A DNA stretch of 64,000 nucleotides from Trogon surrucura (taxonomy: Eukaryota; Chordata; Aves; Trogoniformes; Trogonidae), in assembly GCA_020746105.1 (NCBI GenBank), contig CM036619.1, positions 69,739,635 through 69,803,634 of the forward strand, read 5' to 3'. The notes under the pieces are model-generated. The model was not told where the DNA came from. It ran no database searches and saw only the letters and a program-made list of their open reading frames with translations. Below, in pieces: positions 13,166 through 26,126 of the stretch (position 1 is its first letter; the number at the start of each line of letters is the position of its first letter). The position numbers were made by a program, and so were the translations under genes.

Positions 13166-16100
13166 TCTCGTATATCTGGGGGGTTTTCTCTTTTTTTTTT
13201 TTTTTTTTTAATACTCATAACTGCGTCTTCTTAAACCATATGAATTTCCTGGAGTTGAAGAATCTTCAGCCATTATATACTATTAGCATGCTGCTCTCTC
13301 TTTCTTACCATCTTTACTCTGCAGTCACCTCTTGACAAAGTTGTGCACACCTCACTTTTATGCTCTGCCCCCATAAACCAATTTTGTTTCCCATTGTTTT
13401 CATCGGGATTTTTTTCTGTTGTTCTCTAAATTTCTCCCAGGGTCTTTTTAGTAATGTGAAATTCAGAACTGAAACAATATCAGCCGCTGCCAACAAAGCT
13501 GCGTAAAGTGTTGTTTGTACCTGGGAACTCTTCCAGGGCAGAAAACAAAATGCAGGAATTAGAAGTGAAAAAAAAAAAAAGCTGATAGTAACTGGTGTGC
13601 CAACTGTATTACAACCATCTGTGTTTTGAATCTTTGTCTTTCCAAATTGTCTAAAAGAAAGCAATTCTCACTCCTAAGAAGAATAGATTGCCTTAAAAGT
13701 AACTTCAATCTACTCTCTGCAGGAAATCCATTAATTAATCTTTAGTCTGTTCAGAAATTCTTTTACTAGTTTCCCTCAGTTTTGTTTACTCTCATACACA
13801 GAAGTTTTCTAGCATGGCAAAAAGACTATTCAACCATTGCACCACAAACTACTGAAATGTCCAAGAAAAAGTTTTTAAAGCTTGTAAATAGTTTATAATC
13901 CAAACCTAAATGTTCAGAAATTAATATGACCCTACCAGTATTTTGACAAAGGAACATGGGAACAGACGCCTAGTGGATTTTTAGAAATTGCCTAGTTTCT
14001 GTTGCTTTTCATAGGAATTCAGAAGCTTCAAGCTTTTGAAAAACCCAGTAAGTATTGCCATGAATAGTCCCATGAGGTAATTTGCAACGCTACCTTTTAT
14101 ATCAAAAGGCCACTACTTCAAATATAGAGATTCTCTATTCTTTGACATGTGAAAGAAGCTACTGTGACCTGAATCCTTTTTCTGTCTATATTTGTCTAAG
14201 ATGTAATCATCTTACCTCTGAAATGACAATTGCGGTACTTTATTGGCATTTCCAGATCAGAATATTGCAGTGAAATCTGTCTGAAGCCACATCTCTAAAT
14301 TTATTCTGACTGAAAATTCATGCACATACTAGAGATTAATTTTTAAATTTTCTCCCTGCTCTTGTCAATGGGTTACCAAATCTACTTCTAGGTGAATTTT
14401 AAGACACCGCTTCCCAACTGTGTACTGATTTGGTTTTTCTACCTGAGAGACTGTATATTTTCCCAGCACCTAATCCTGCATTTAAGACCTGTGGATACTT
14501 TTCCTTTCAGACAGAAGAGGTACAATCAGCATTTTCTCTTCAAAGACAGCTTCACTTTGGAGTTAATATCCTCCATCAGCCTAGAATAACCAGAGACTGT
14601 GACTTCCTTCCGGTTAAGACAGGCCTAGAGTTAGGAATTAACTTTAGACTTTGCTTAGCAATAATTTCTAATTTCAAATATTCTAGCTGACAGTTATTCT
14701 TGCAGACAACAAGTAAGGCAATGAAAAAGGTTACCACTTTGGCTTTGTAGTTATTCCTGTGCTGTGCTCTTCCCATAAACAATAGAGTTAATACTGGAAC
14801 TATTTTAAAAATGCAGGAAAATTATTAATTAATGTGTCTATTAATTATTTGGGAAAAGGTGAAGTCCAAGGTGGCATATTCACAGATGTCAAAATAATTT
14901 AGGTTACTGAAAACCAGGAAGAACTGTGCGGAATTCCAGAGGCACTTTAGAAGATAGACAACTGTGCAGCCTGACTGCGGTTAAAACTCCCTGTTAACAG
15001 AGGCATGTTAATGTAGAGTGGGAGGTAAAACATTCAATATGATCTGAGCTGACGATACACCTTCATGAGCTCTAAGCGAACAGTAATCATCTGGGAGTCA
15101 GGCAGAGGAGTCAATGAGTCATTGCTGGCATCTCCTTTAACATAATTATTAATTATTTGTGGATTTGGGGGACTAAATTTTGGAATATATTTAAAAATGG
15201 ATTAAAATAATACCTGAAAAATTATATAATGCCATCATTAATCAGATTAGTTGGGTTTGGTAACTACTCATCAATGATTTCATTCCCTCACACACTTTTC
15301 CTTTCTCATTTCTATAATTTATTCACCTTTCTAACATCTGTTTTAAAATTTGATTGTAAGATCTTGCAGGCAATAGCTCTGTGTTTGCACAGTGCGCAGC
15401 CCAAAGGAATCTTATGAAGTCTGGAGGCTTGTGGACACACTACGAATTAACACATACTACTAAAGATTGGTCGTATGCTTTCCTTTTGAATGTTGTCCTT
15501 AAGTCTAGTCACCTCATTTAAAATAAGTAACAGAGTGCAAGTGAAAGATGTTCACAGAACATAAATGCAAATATAATAACAGATTTTCATTAAGTGAGAG
15601 CTTTCAAGGATTCTTTCCTTTGGAGAGGAGACATGTAAGAGAGAAACAAAATAATGTATGCAAAGTCAGGAGCAAATTGTGGATCCTTAATCATCTTCTC
15701 ATTGCAAAAAAAAAAAAAAAAAACCAGAGAAACAGCCAATAAAATATAAGGAATATTAATGACCTAGGAAAGGAATTTCATCCTTTCCTTTTGTGAAGGG
15801 AAGCAGAAGAACTCACTGTGATAGCACACAATTGAGACCAACAGCTCAAAATGGACAGGATGGAAGGGGGCCTGAACATGGCACACAGAGACATTTAACA
15901 TGATCTGAAGTATCCTAAGAGGTCCATGTATCAAACACGATGGAAAACCTACAGAAGACCTGTATTGTTCTGAAAGTAGCTGGACACCAGTTGGAACTGG
16001 ATAGAAAACTTCATTCTTCAGTGTATAAACTAAAAAGTTTCTGGCTAAAATTAGAGCAGACAATTATCTTGCAATAAGTTTATTCTTACAGATCACATTT

Positions 16101-16788
16101 AATTGCCAGATAATGGCTGGTGCCATGAGCAGGTTGCTCTTGCAGTAGCAGAGTGCTGTCTCATATGATTTCTTGGGTTTTCCCTGAGATCCATGTATGG
16201 GTTGCTCAAAATTGACCTGGCTTTTACTGCTTATCATACCTCATCATATGATTGTGCCTAATTTGTTGACAGGAAACTGGACAGTTATTTTTCCAAAGGG
16301 GAAGTTAATGTTGCCATCAAGGTTCTAGATGTAGACCTCTTTTTGAAGCCTACCGAGTAGAGTAAAACTAACTATCCTACATCATTACCAGGAAAGTAGC
16401 TTTAGGTTCTTACTACAGCTGAGGCTTAAAAATTGAGTGAGAGATTTCAATACCAGAAGACACTGTGTGTCACAATCTTTTTTGTTATTATTGTTTATAT
16501 ATAACTATGGATACGGTTTGATGTCATTCATTGCACGTTGAGACATCTGTTTCTTGGAGACTGTCATCTCAAACTCTTAGCCCACAGCCCTCCAGTGTGG
16601 TGAATATTAGAAGTTTTTTTTTTCCTTACAGATTCTACACAGTCAAAAGCCTGGTCAAAATTTATCATGATTATCAAGTCACTCATAATAGCAGGAAGGG
16701 TGCAGGAACACACCTGTAAATACAGCTTCTTCTGTAGTTGCATAAGCAGCCAGTAGAGCAGGAGGCAATTTTATGCCTGAGGATTTTT
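13166..16788. other. Intergenic desert between two CR1 copies
   Basis: Unique AT-rich sequence with a 19-T run at 13191 and a poly-A at 15704. No coding potential recognised. Confidence 0.5.
15704..15723 (+). repeat. Poly-A tract
   Basis: About 19 A after cattgc. No coding or SINE-like body precedes it, so it is recorded as low complexity. Similar A runs occur near 1240, 5029 and 23930. Confidence 0.85.
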
Positions 16789-17080
16789 CATAGAATCGTA
16801 GAATCATAGAATGGCCTAGGCTGGAAGGGACCTTAGAGATCATCTAATCCAACCTCCCTGCCATGGGCAGGGACGCCTCTCAACTAAACCAGGCTACTCA
16901 AGGTTCTGTCCAACTTGGCCTTGAACACCTCCAGGGAGGCGGCAGCCACAACATCTCTGGGTAATTTATTCCGAAGTCTTGCCACCCTCGTACTGAAGAA
17001 TTTCTTCCTAAAATCTAATCTAAATCTATTCTCCTTCAACTTAAACCCATTTCCCCTTGTCCTATCAGTCAACGCTCTTG
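16789..17080 (-). mobile_element. CR1 LINE 3' end with reverse transcriptase C-terminal remnant
   Basis: Starts with CATAGAATCGTAGAATCATAGAATGG and continues through the CR1 3' UTR into ORF2. The minus-strand frame 16884-17072 reads [20 protein letters not shown], then a [20 protein letters not shown]-like stretch, the typical CR1 ORF2 C-terminus. 5'-truncated after about 290 bases and not autonomous. It carries the same diagnostic GGCCTAGGCTGGAAGGGACC as the copy at 13036, so both come from one subfamily. Confidence 0.95.
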
Positions 17081-20000
17081 TTAGGGCTTTTATACTCGTC
17101 CTTAGAATATTTAATTTTCAAAGCTGCTCAGAATTTGAAAAGTAAGCGCAAGTTTCAGGCAAAAGGTATTAGTGTATATTTTTCAAAGAAGTGTATTATA
17201 AAACCATTTTACCAGAGGTGTTCTTTATTCCCTTTGTTTCCCTTCTGTGATCAACATTTGCTCTTTTTTTCCTTTTTCTATCCATATCATTTTGTACTTT
17301 GATTTGTAATCGGTCTTTTCCTGAAAGAACTTATTACTCACACTGTAAATCTTTCATTGTTTGTACAAGCCCTGTGTGCAGGCAGGCCTTGAACTCTCTG
17401 AAATCCTGTAGGCACTTCAATTTGCATAGCAAATGATTGATGGTGACAAAATGTGATGTCATATTGGTTTTCTTTTTCAAACTGTGTTCACAGAAGATCT
17501 TTGAGAAGAAATGCTTCAATTGCAAAGAAACAAGGAAAAGAGTCTTTTAACAGTCATCTCAAAATAGTGCTTCAGCACTGTCCTTATTGTTTGACAACAG
17601 AACCTCAGAATTTAGGGAGAGATGATAAGCATTTCTTACAAAGAGAAGGTGCAGTGAATTTGACCCCGTAAAGCCTTGCAACAGAAGAATTTATCCCAAT
17701 ATCTTTAGGAAGGGCAGATAAGGTTTACAGATACAAATCCTTACTCTAATGAAGACTTAAAAAAAATGGGAAGCTTGGTGTTCTCAGTGGCTGGAACAGA
17801 TACAAACAGATACACTTTTTATTAAAAAATTGCTGCCATTTCTGTAAAAGGGTTGTACGTGATTTAGGCCCCAGGGATGAGAACAGTTCTCACACAGTTT
17901 TATGAAACTACAAGCTTGAAATCATGATTATGAAAGTGTTCCAAGAAAAAATAAAATTAAAAAAAAATCTTATATCACTATATAGATCTAAAGTGAACCA
18001 ATATGCTGAATAATCTGCACAGGTTTGATTTTGTCCTCCATCTCAATAAAATGGAAAATTTGAAAGAAACATCAAACTCCTTTCTCATTAGATAGAATGG
18101 AGAAGGGAGAACCTTCAGGGCACCAGCCTGGGGATGGGCAGAAGCTGGGCAGGACACCAGCCCACAGGTCAGGATCAGGATCAGAGCCCGTGATGGTAAC
18201 CAGGACTTCATCATCTTGGACTCAGAAGGTTCTTGAACCACAGATTGCTGGAGGGTCACAGATGATCCTGGAGAGAAATTTCTGCAACTTCCTCCAATTT
18301 ATATACAGTCAGCAGTCAATAATCTGCCACTATCAAAGACAGAGACAGCCCAGGACAGTCATCCTTACGTTATATTCTTGTTGTGAAAAAAAGATGAAGG
18401 GAAGGAAATGGAGATTAAGACTGAGTCACGAGATTGGGAATGGCATCATCTGGAGTACACATCAGACAGAGAAGCCAGAATCATTTAAACAAGACTAGCT
18501 ATTTTCCAGATGGAAAAGACTGCCTTTATCTGGCACTGGTGCAGTAAAATGCTAATTTTGCACACTTTTAATGCTGAAGTAGTCAGTTGGTTTAACCAGG
18601 GTGAGGTGATTAACTAGAGTGTGAAAAGGTACAAGAAAGGGAAGAAGAGCTTCTTAAGCTCTATAATGAAGTTATCCATCACATTGCCACATGGGACAGC
18701 TCTTCTGCACCTCAGTATAAAAATTAGCTGCCTCTAGAGATATGATTTTACTTGAGGGTAAACAAATTAGTAACTCACTGAGATGGCTGTAAGTCCTTTT
18801 CACAGCATCACAGAACCACTTTTCTATGGAAAGAATTATTTACTTGTAATTCAGTTTATCGTAATCTCCTCCTCCTCATTTCCAAAGTCCATCTGTAAAC
18901 AACCACCACTTATTCCTCACATTAGTTAAATAACAGTTCCATGGCCTGGAGACAGGGAGTACAAATGACTCTGAGGTAGTCAGGTCTATGCAGAACAAGT
19001 TTACAACCACCTTCTTCAAACCAGAATGTCCAAACCCAACTACCTGGTCCAAGGAAGGAAAGGAGGCAGGGAGGGATGTAGAGTAGGAAACAGGAGGTAA
19101 TGACAAGATTATTAGCAAGCATCTCCTTTTTCAAAAATTTTTCTTACCTTTCTTATCTCAAAAAAAACAAAAAACCCACAAGTCATGTCTTTCCTATAGC
19201 CTAAACCAGACATCAGAGTCAATCAATCAATCAACAAATACATAAATAAATCCTTCATACTAAATTAGTACAGCAGAAACCAGTAAAGCAGTCATATAGA
19301 AAGCAAATATCCCTGTTATGTAATCAGAAGATTCATTATCTGTCGTATTTCAAACATTTGCTTAAGTATAAAGCCATATTCCTTAAATAGAATGTGGATG
19401 TTTATACATAGTTTAGCAGCCACCTCTTAAAAGGCTTCACAGAAAATCACCTTGGGAGACAAAAAAGATTCTCCCAGAATATTCTGAAGTAACCATGAAG
19501 AAATAAATCTTGCGCTCCAGAACTGTTCACAGAGAAAGTGAATCAAGGGGAATTTCTAAATTTATTTCTCCTATCTGATTCATAACTTAAAAGGAAGACT
19601 CCTTCACTGAAAAGGAGAAGGGTGCATTCTGAATCCAACCTAATCCTGACACCTTCAGGCTAAGAAAATGCATGTCGTTTGAGCAAGTACTGAAATTTTG
19701 ACATAGAAGTGAAATTACATCCTTTATTATTGAGAGGTTGATCGTCTACAGTGTATCGAAACCTTTGCACATTCTGCTGCAAAGTAAAGTAGCCAAGTTG
19801 ATAGCTGCAGTGTCTCACTTGTCTAAAAATTCCGGTATCTCAAAAGCTGCTTTTTGATACTCAAAAGACAAAAAGAAACTGTAACACATGCTCAACCACA
19901 TGGAAGCCCAAATGCTATGAAACACTTTCCAGATTAGTCTTTTCAAATGACAGTAAGAGTCTCAGAGTTATGACTGAGCCTTCCAAAGAAAGGACAGAAA

Positions 20001-21563
20001 CTGCGTGACTGGGAATGGGGTGGCAAGCAAGAGAAGGTGCTGCAGGACTGTAAGGAATCTACAGAACCTGATGAAAAAGAAGTCGTGATTGCACAGTCTG
20101 CTCCAATTGTCCAAGGAGACAATCAACACCAACAAAATACTCCTTAATTGCACAAGGTGGAATTATTTTTTTTCCTAACACCACGAGGAGGGCAGGTTTG
20201 GAAACTGGTTATGTCACCCAAAGAACAGAGAATTAGTGCCAAAAATTCTGTAGATAGCTTATCAAAGTCTTGTTGAACAACTATTTGCTTTTGGTGGCAA
20301 CAAACTTGCGAGATAGTAAGCCATATTGCAGGAGTGGAACTGAATGTGCTCTTGCTCAAAAAGGACCATGTATCTGGCCCAATCCTCACCTAGATTCTTG
20401 GGAGTCAAATATTCTTGGCGTTGAAATATTGTACATATAGAGGCCATCTCATGTTATGTATTGTTAATGAGAATTTCCAAAGAGCAATTATTCACATTTA
20501 AATGGATTTTAAGGTACTGAAAGGCTTTTCTTCTCTCTTGCAATTGTAAAGTAAAGTACAATCTTAGTTTTTGCAAAGCATTTTAATGCAGCTATTAATA
20601 ACCTTGGAAAAGACAAAAGAGTATTGTGAAAATTACATACGCTGTAATGTAACACATAAACTTGGAACACATCAGAAGATAGAAGCATACAAGAAGGAAA
20701 TTAAAGAAACAGCCCTGGATATAATACTTTCTCTATCTAAAGAAACTGGAATCTGCATATATCTATGTCTAGGGAAATTAATGTCTAATGGTCATGGACT
20801 ACATAATCAGTTGATCCATAATAATGTCTGGGTCAGAGTAACCTCTGTTCTATTTATACAAATCCTGAGTTGAAGAATATGAGTGCAAGAGAGAGAAGTC
20901 AGAAATGTCCTTTAGCTGTTCTGTTTGCCAGAGTAATATAGATAAATTTCAAGCAACTATGACTTGTAAAAGATAACAACAAAAACCCATAAACAAACAA
21001 AAAACCCCACCTAAATTGCAGCAAATATTCAAGAGATTTTTCTTAACCTCCCTTCTAGGAGTTCTCCATTATCTCTGAAGCGGGTAAATAAATCTTTGTC
21101 TTAAGTATTGGATTCAGATTAACAACAAAGATTTAGAGGATTTTACCACAGAGACATCAAGTGTTAGAAGAGACAAGAATCCAATTCCTATTTTTTGGTC
21201 TTCTAGTTAGGTGTATATTATTAACCTAATCTAATTTGTTCCCATTCCCAGATGCTACCAGTAAGTTGCTATTAAGCACTTAAAGGTGCAAAAAAAAAAA
21301 TTGAGTACTTTTTTTATTCTGGCTACTTATCATATATTTCCAAGTTTGCAAGCACTTTCAGCTAAACAATGTCAGTTTTTAGTAACTGCAGCCAGGTTTG
21401 TTTGTTCTCTCCAATTTAAGGCAGACTACATTTTCAAGCAAAGATTAAAATTTTCTGAGAATTCCCATGACAAAGTTAATTTCTTTAAATCATTTTTGAA
21501 TCAGACAGCTTTTAAAACTTTTAGATAAGTATTTTCAATTAAAGGGATGAAAAATAGCCTTTC

Positions 21564-21602
21564 GTATACATATATGTACATATGCATACATATATATATA
21601 TT
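21564..21602 (+). repeat. (TA/CATA)n simple repeat
   Basis: tatacatatatgtacatatgcatacatatatatata, alternating purine-pyrimidine. Confidence 0.85.
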
Positions 21603-22239
21603 TGTTTGAAATCTCTCAATTATGTCTGGATTTCAGAAACACGAACCTTTCTGTCACATACCTCTCCACTTCATCTTTTTCCACCCTTATTCATGACCTG
21701 CAGATGTCTGCAGAGCACTTGTGCGCTCAATACAACTGTTGAAAATCAGGTTGTATACATGTGGATTTAAGTGAAAAGTTCACTGAAGGGACTGGTTCTG
21801 TTCTATCTCTACTCTCAAAGTTGATGATACTTTTTTAAAAAAAATAAATAAATATTGTCAGAATTTCCACTTCAGAATTGAAATCTGAATGTTTTGACTG
21901 AAGGACATCATTGACACATGTTCCCTGACTCACAGAAGACTTTAGCTCAGGTTCCTATCCCGCTCCTTTAGAGCTGAATGTTTCATCACAAATTGCTCTG
22001 ACTTAAACACATCAGTGACTGCAAGAGTTTTTTCCTTCTAAATCTACCATCCTGGTCACAAGATAAGACCAATTCTTACTTTACTTTCGTAACTGTTAAA
22101 TCTCTAAATGAAACTTCCTTCCTAAACGTGACTTTACGCATCCCTTCCTGCAAATGTAGGCATGAGGAAATGAATTCCATGCCTTTATACATAAAAGAGT
22201 TAAGAGCTTTCTCGAGAAAGTGACCTAGTCAAAGAGATG

Positions 22240-22278
22240 CTGAGCATCAGCTGTAACTGATGATCTGCTGATGCTCAG
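22240..22278. repeat. Hairpin with perfect 12-bp arms
   Basis: CTGAGCATCAGC (22240-22251), a 15-base loop, then GCTGATGCTCAG (22267-22278). Arms are perfectly complementary and half GC. The surrounding sequence is unique and non-coding. Confidence 0.85.
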
Positions 22279-25200
22279 AAACTCTGAAAAACTTACTTAG
22301 GTTCCTAAATATGTATTTTGACTCCTGGTTTGGTTCAACAGCTAAAGAAAGAATTAACACTGACAGATTCACAAGGAGATATTGCTGCCAGAAGGACAAT
22401 TTCCTCTAAACTGGTTAACGAAGTCCAAATAAATCTGTCTCCAATGAAAGTTTTAAAAACAAGACCATGAGCGGTGTGTTGGAGTAAATATTCTCAATCA
22501 TCTTGGCAGTCAAGAAAAGAGAAAGAAAAGCCCAATCTGGAAAAAACATGGGAATGGATATTCTGAAACTGAACTACAGTCTATCCATCAAGTATCCTAT
22601 TTCTAATATTGACCAGTACCATCTGCTGTAGAGAAAGACTAAAAAATCCTCTCTTAAAGCAGCTCAAGTTCAGCAGTTGGCTTATGCCCCAAAACATGAT
22701 GGCTTATGTCTTTACAAATCTTGAGTGCAGATGAGGGAAAAGGAAAGATTTGGGACATTTTCTTTACCTGTAGATTTACCCTTCTTTTCTGGAACTCCAC
22801 TAAATGAAGCTTCTAAGTACTTAAGTATAAAAGCTGGACTGCTATTTTATGTGTTTAAAAGTGTTTTGGGACAGGTAGTTTTACCACATCATTTTGCTCA
22901 TTTCATCCATTGCAAACTCTATGAAGTTAAATCCAGTAGAAGAAACAAAATCAAATTGGTTACATACACAGAACCTGTACCACATGCACATATCTATATA
23001 GTACTAGCTCAAACCCTTCCGTCCAAAGAAAAGAGAAATATTAGACTTACACAGGACCATTGATGGGATTCAGCTGCACTGGGTCATGATTCTGCAATGC
23101 ACATGTAAAAGTGGAAGAGGTAAGTGTTTGGTGTGAAGGGCCTAGGCCTTCATCTGTCTTGCTGTTTTTCACTATAACCTTTATTACTCTTTTGTCATCT
23201 TCTGGGAAAATCTTTCCAAGTTTTATTTCAGCCAGGCTTCTGTATTAGGCTGCTTTAAGTTTAGTTTCCTTTACTCTGTAGTGGGAATGCCGTCATTTGC
23301 TTGAAGGTAAGTTCTTTGAACTTAATTTTGAAGATAAACAATATTCTTCTCATTTAACTTTCTAGAGCATTTCAAAATAGCTTCCAGATCTGAAGTAATG
23401 AACAATTACTATCCTTAGTGGAATTCACTAATTGCATGATTCATATGTAACACAAGATTCATTCTTCATTTGTATTGTTACAACTGATTTTATATTTCCT
23501 AGTTCTATCTATAAAATTTTCAATTGTAAATTGTATTATTGAACAAATTTACCTTGGCACATCCACTTGCACACAAATAACAAAACTACAAAAAGGAAAA
23601 GTAGCATTCAAAATCAAAACAAGAAGTTTTTATCTTTATCCTATTTCTCAGTGAGTTTCGTATGGATTTTTGAATGCAATCGAGACAAGACAAGAGTAAA
23701 CTCATACGGCTCAGTGAAAGAAAGAAATAAAATGAAGAGGGAATTGGGACTTGGCTCCTGAACTGCAGTTTTAATGACTGTATTTTTATAAATTCATAGA
23801 AGTCCCTCCGCCTGTCTCTTTAGGTAATTCTGAAGTGCCTTCACAAAGCTGGACTGAATGATTTTAAGTTCTATAAACTGCAGGTGAGCAATGCTGGGGA
23901 TTGTTTAGCCACTTTGTAATTCCAGGTGAAAAAAAAAAAAAAAAAAGACAGGTTAGAGAGTTTTATAAATGTATCAGTGATTACAGAAACACAGATTAAG
24001 CTAGATAGGTCTCTAGAAAGTAAATTTATCACATTAAATAGGCCAAAAAAAAAAATTTTGTTTCTTTTCTCACACAAAGGTCAACAATTACAGTCACATG
24101 ATTTGCTCAAAAAAATCTCTTTAGGGTCACATATCTCAAGGGCCAGCACAACATGGACCAGAGGAACAAACTGCCCTTCCAGTGTTCCTGTGACCCTCTC
24201 TGCTTTCAGGAGTGACTATGGTACTCCCATCTGCCCTTTCCCATCAGTGTAATTCACATAAAGTATTTTAGATAGGAAAAAATCTGATTTGTAAGTCTTA
24301 CTTACAGTTATGGAGTCTTCTACATCTACCTGCAGCTTTTTCTTTTCCAGATCATCTCAAGTTTTCCTCAGCCATGCTTTCTGTTTCAAATCTTTTAAGT
24401 TTCATGAAACAGTAGTCATCTGCGCTCGCCGCTTCCAGCAAGTCCTGCTCCCAAACGCTCAGCGAGAGTAGAAAGCACTGTCTGAGGCCCAGGAGCTGAG
24501 TTAGGAGATCTTTCTTTACACATTAGTGTAAAGCAGCTAACTGCCTTTTGGTAAGGAAACCTAATGCAAAACTACAAGCCAGAAACAGTGCAACAGGGAA
24601 CTGCAAAACACAATTGGCAGCTCAAGGTCCTAATTATTGGTTGAAGCTAAAAGTGACAGTGAGCAAAAAAATCGAGGGTCCGGCTGAGCTCCTGCTGCAT
24701 AGGCTGGGAAAGCCCAGGGCTTACCTGCATTTTGGTAATGCCAGAAAGGAACGGGCTTTCTCACGTTCGCCCCACTCTGACTTCTTCATTTGACTGGCCA
24801 CCACCAGCCAGCAGCTCGCATGACCACCTGGCCAAGTTTGCAGTGGGAGAGCCCTTTGCAGCTTGGATGAGAGCTGGAGTATCTGGAAATGGCCGTGGTG
24901 CCATGGGTTTTCGTTGACCTTTGGCTCCATCATGTCACCTCAGCTGAAATTTCCTCTAGGTGATGCCCGGTGAGCTGCAGTAACCGGCTGCACCAATGTC
25001 ACTGCTGGCTCAGCTGCACCCTGACCACACTGACATTTCCTTGGTTCCTGGATAAACAGCTCTTGTTCTACTCTGCTCCAATTTCCACCTGAAAAGCAGG
25101 CTGGCGTGGGAACAGAGCGCGGCTGGGAGCCTTGTGCGAGGCTCAAAATGTCAAACAGGACACGCTCTCTGTGGACACGTGCAGCTGCAGGTATCTGCTT

Positions 25201-25374
25201 TTTATCTTTTACCTCCTGCAGTTGTTTCTGGATATGGGCAAAGACAAGAAACAGAGTCACCCTCCCAAGGAAGGTTCTTCCTTCAACATTAATGAGGATT
25301 TTGCAGAAATCCCTCAGCTCCCACTCTCTGTGTCCTTAGGACTGATAGCTCTACCTGCTATGAAATCAGATGCT

Positions 25375-25420
25375 TGAGAGAGGAGGAGGAGGAGAAGGAG
25401 AAGTAGTAGTAGGAGGAGTG
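25375..25420 (+). repeat. (GGA/GTA)n purine-rich simple repeat
   Basis: gagaggaggaggaggagaagg followed by agtagtagtaggagg. Low complexity. Confidence 0.85.
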
Positions 25421-25707
25421 TTCACTGGAAAATACAACGCATATGAAACACAGCACCTTATGACAAGCACTACTACATTTCATACCTTGACTGCACAGAC
25501 TTTTTGCAAATGTAAAAATTAGATGTATTGGTATTTTTTTCCTTTGTGAATCATATTTAACTTTGCCTGACATGTATTTTCAACAAACTGATTCTGCTTT
25601 CTAGACAAGTTATCCTGGGTTTACAGGGCTTTAATCTGAAGCCAATATTCTGACTTGTTTTTTACTTCAGGTCTTCTATATTACTCCAGTTCAATCATTT
25701 CACCACT

Positions 25708-25732
25708 GGGGGGGGGCGGGGGGGAGGCGGGG
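25708..25732 (+). repeat. G-rich tract with quadruplex potential
   Basis: G10-C-G7-AGGC-G4 in 25 bases, in an otherwise AT-rich region. It fits the four-G-run rule for a G-quadruplex on the + strand. Confidence 0.7.
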
Positions 25733-25950
25733 AAGAGAAAGAGATTTTTAGTTCAAATATTTATTGATTTTCAAAGAAAGGAGGGAGAAGAAGGGGAAAT
25801 GCAGGAATGTCCTACAGTTTCTCAGATTTATGAATATATTATATACCCATAAATCCATGTATTGCTTTGTAAGACAAACAGGCCTTCTGAGGTAAACAAC
25901 CCAACTATTCTTGAAAACGATCTTTTAAGTGCATAGTCCTCAGAAGCGAA

Positions 25951-25966
25951 AAGCTTTTAAAAGCTT
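25951..25966. repeat. 16-bp perfect palindrome AAGCTTTTAAAAGCTT
   Basis: Self-complementary over all 16 bases and containing two HindIII-type AAGCTT words. AT-rich palindromes of this size occur by chance occasionally. No function is inferred. Confidence 0.9.
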
Positions 25967-26090
25967 GTGAACAGTGGATTGGAGTAATTGGTGGAACAAA
26001 TATTTAATAGAAAGTTCAGGCTTTTTTATACAGAATTGATTTGAATCTGGCTGCAGGTCACAGGTGCTAATTTGGTAGATATGTGTCTGT

Positions 26091-26126
26091 TGTGAATATT
26101 ACGGGTATTTGCCCATAATATTCACA
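26091..26126. repeat. Hairpin with 15-bp arms
   Basis: TGTGAATATTACGGG (26091-26105), a 6-base loop tatttg, then CCCATAATATTCACA (26112-26126). The arms pair with a single mismatch. Beyond a gap of about 6-11 bases, gtaga and tctac could extend the stem. It may be a small foldback element or a structured RNA. No terminal duplication is seen. Confidence 0.85.
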
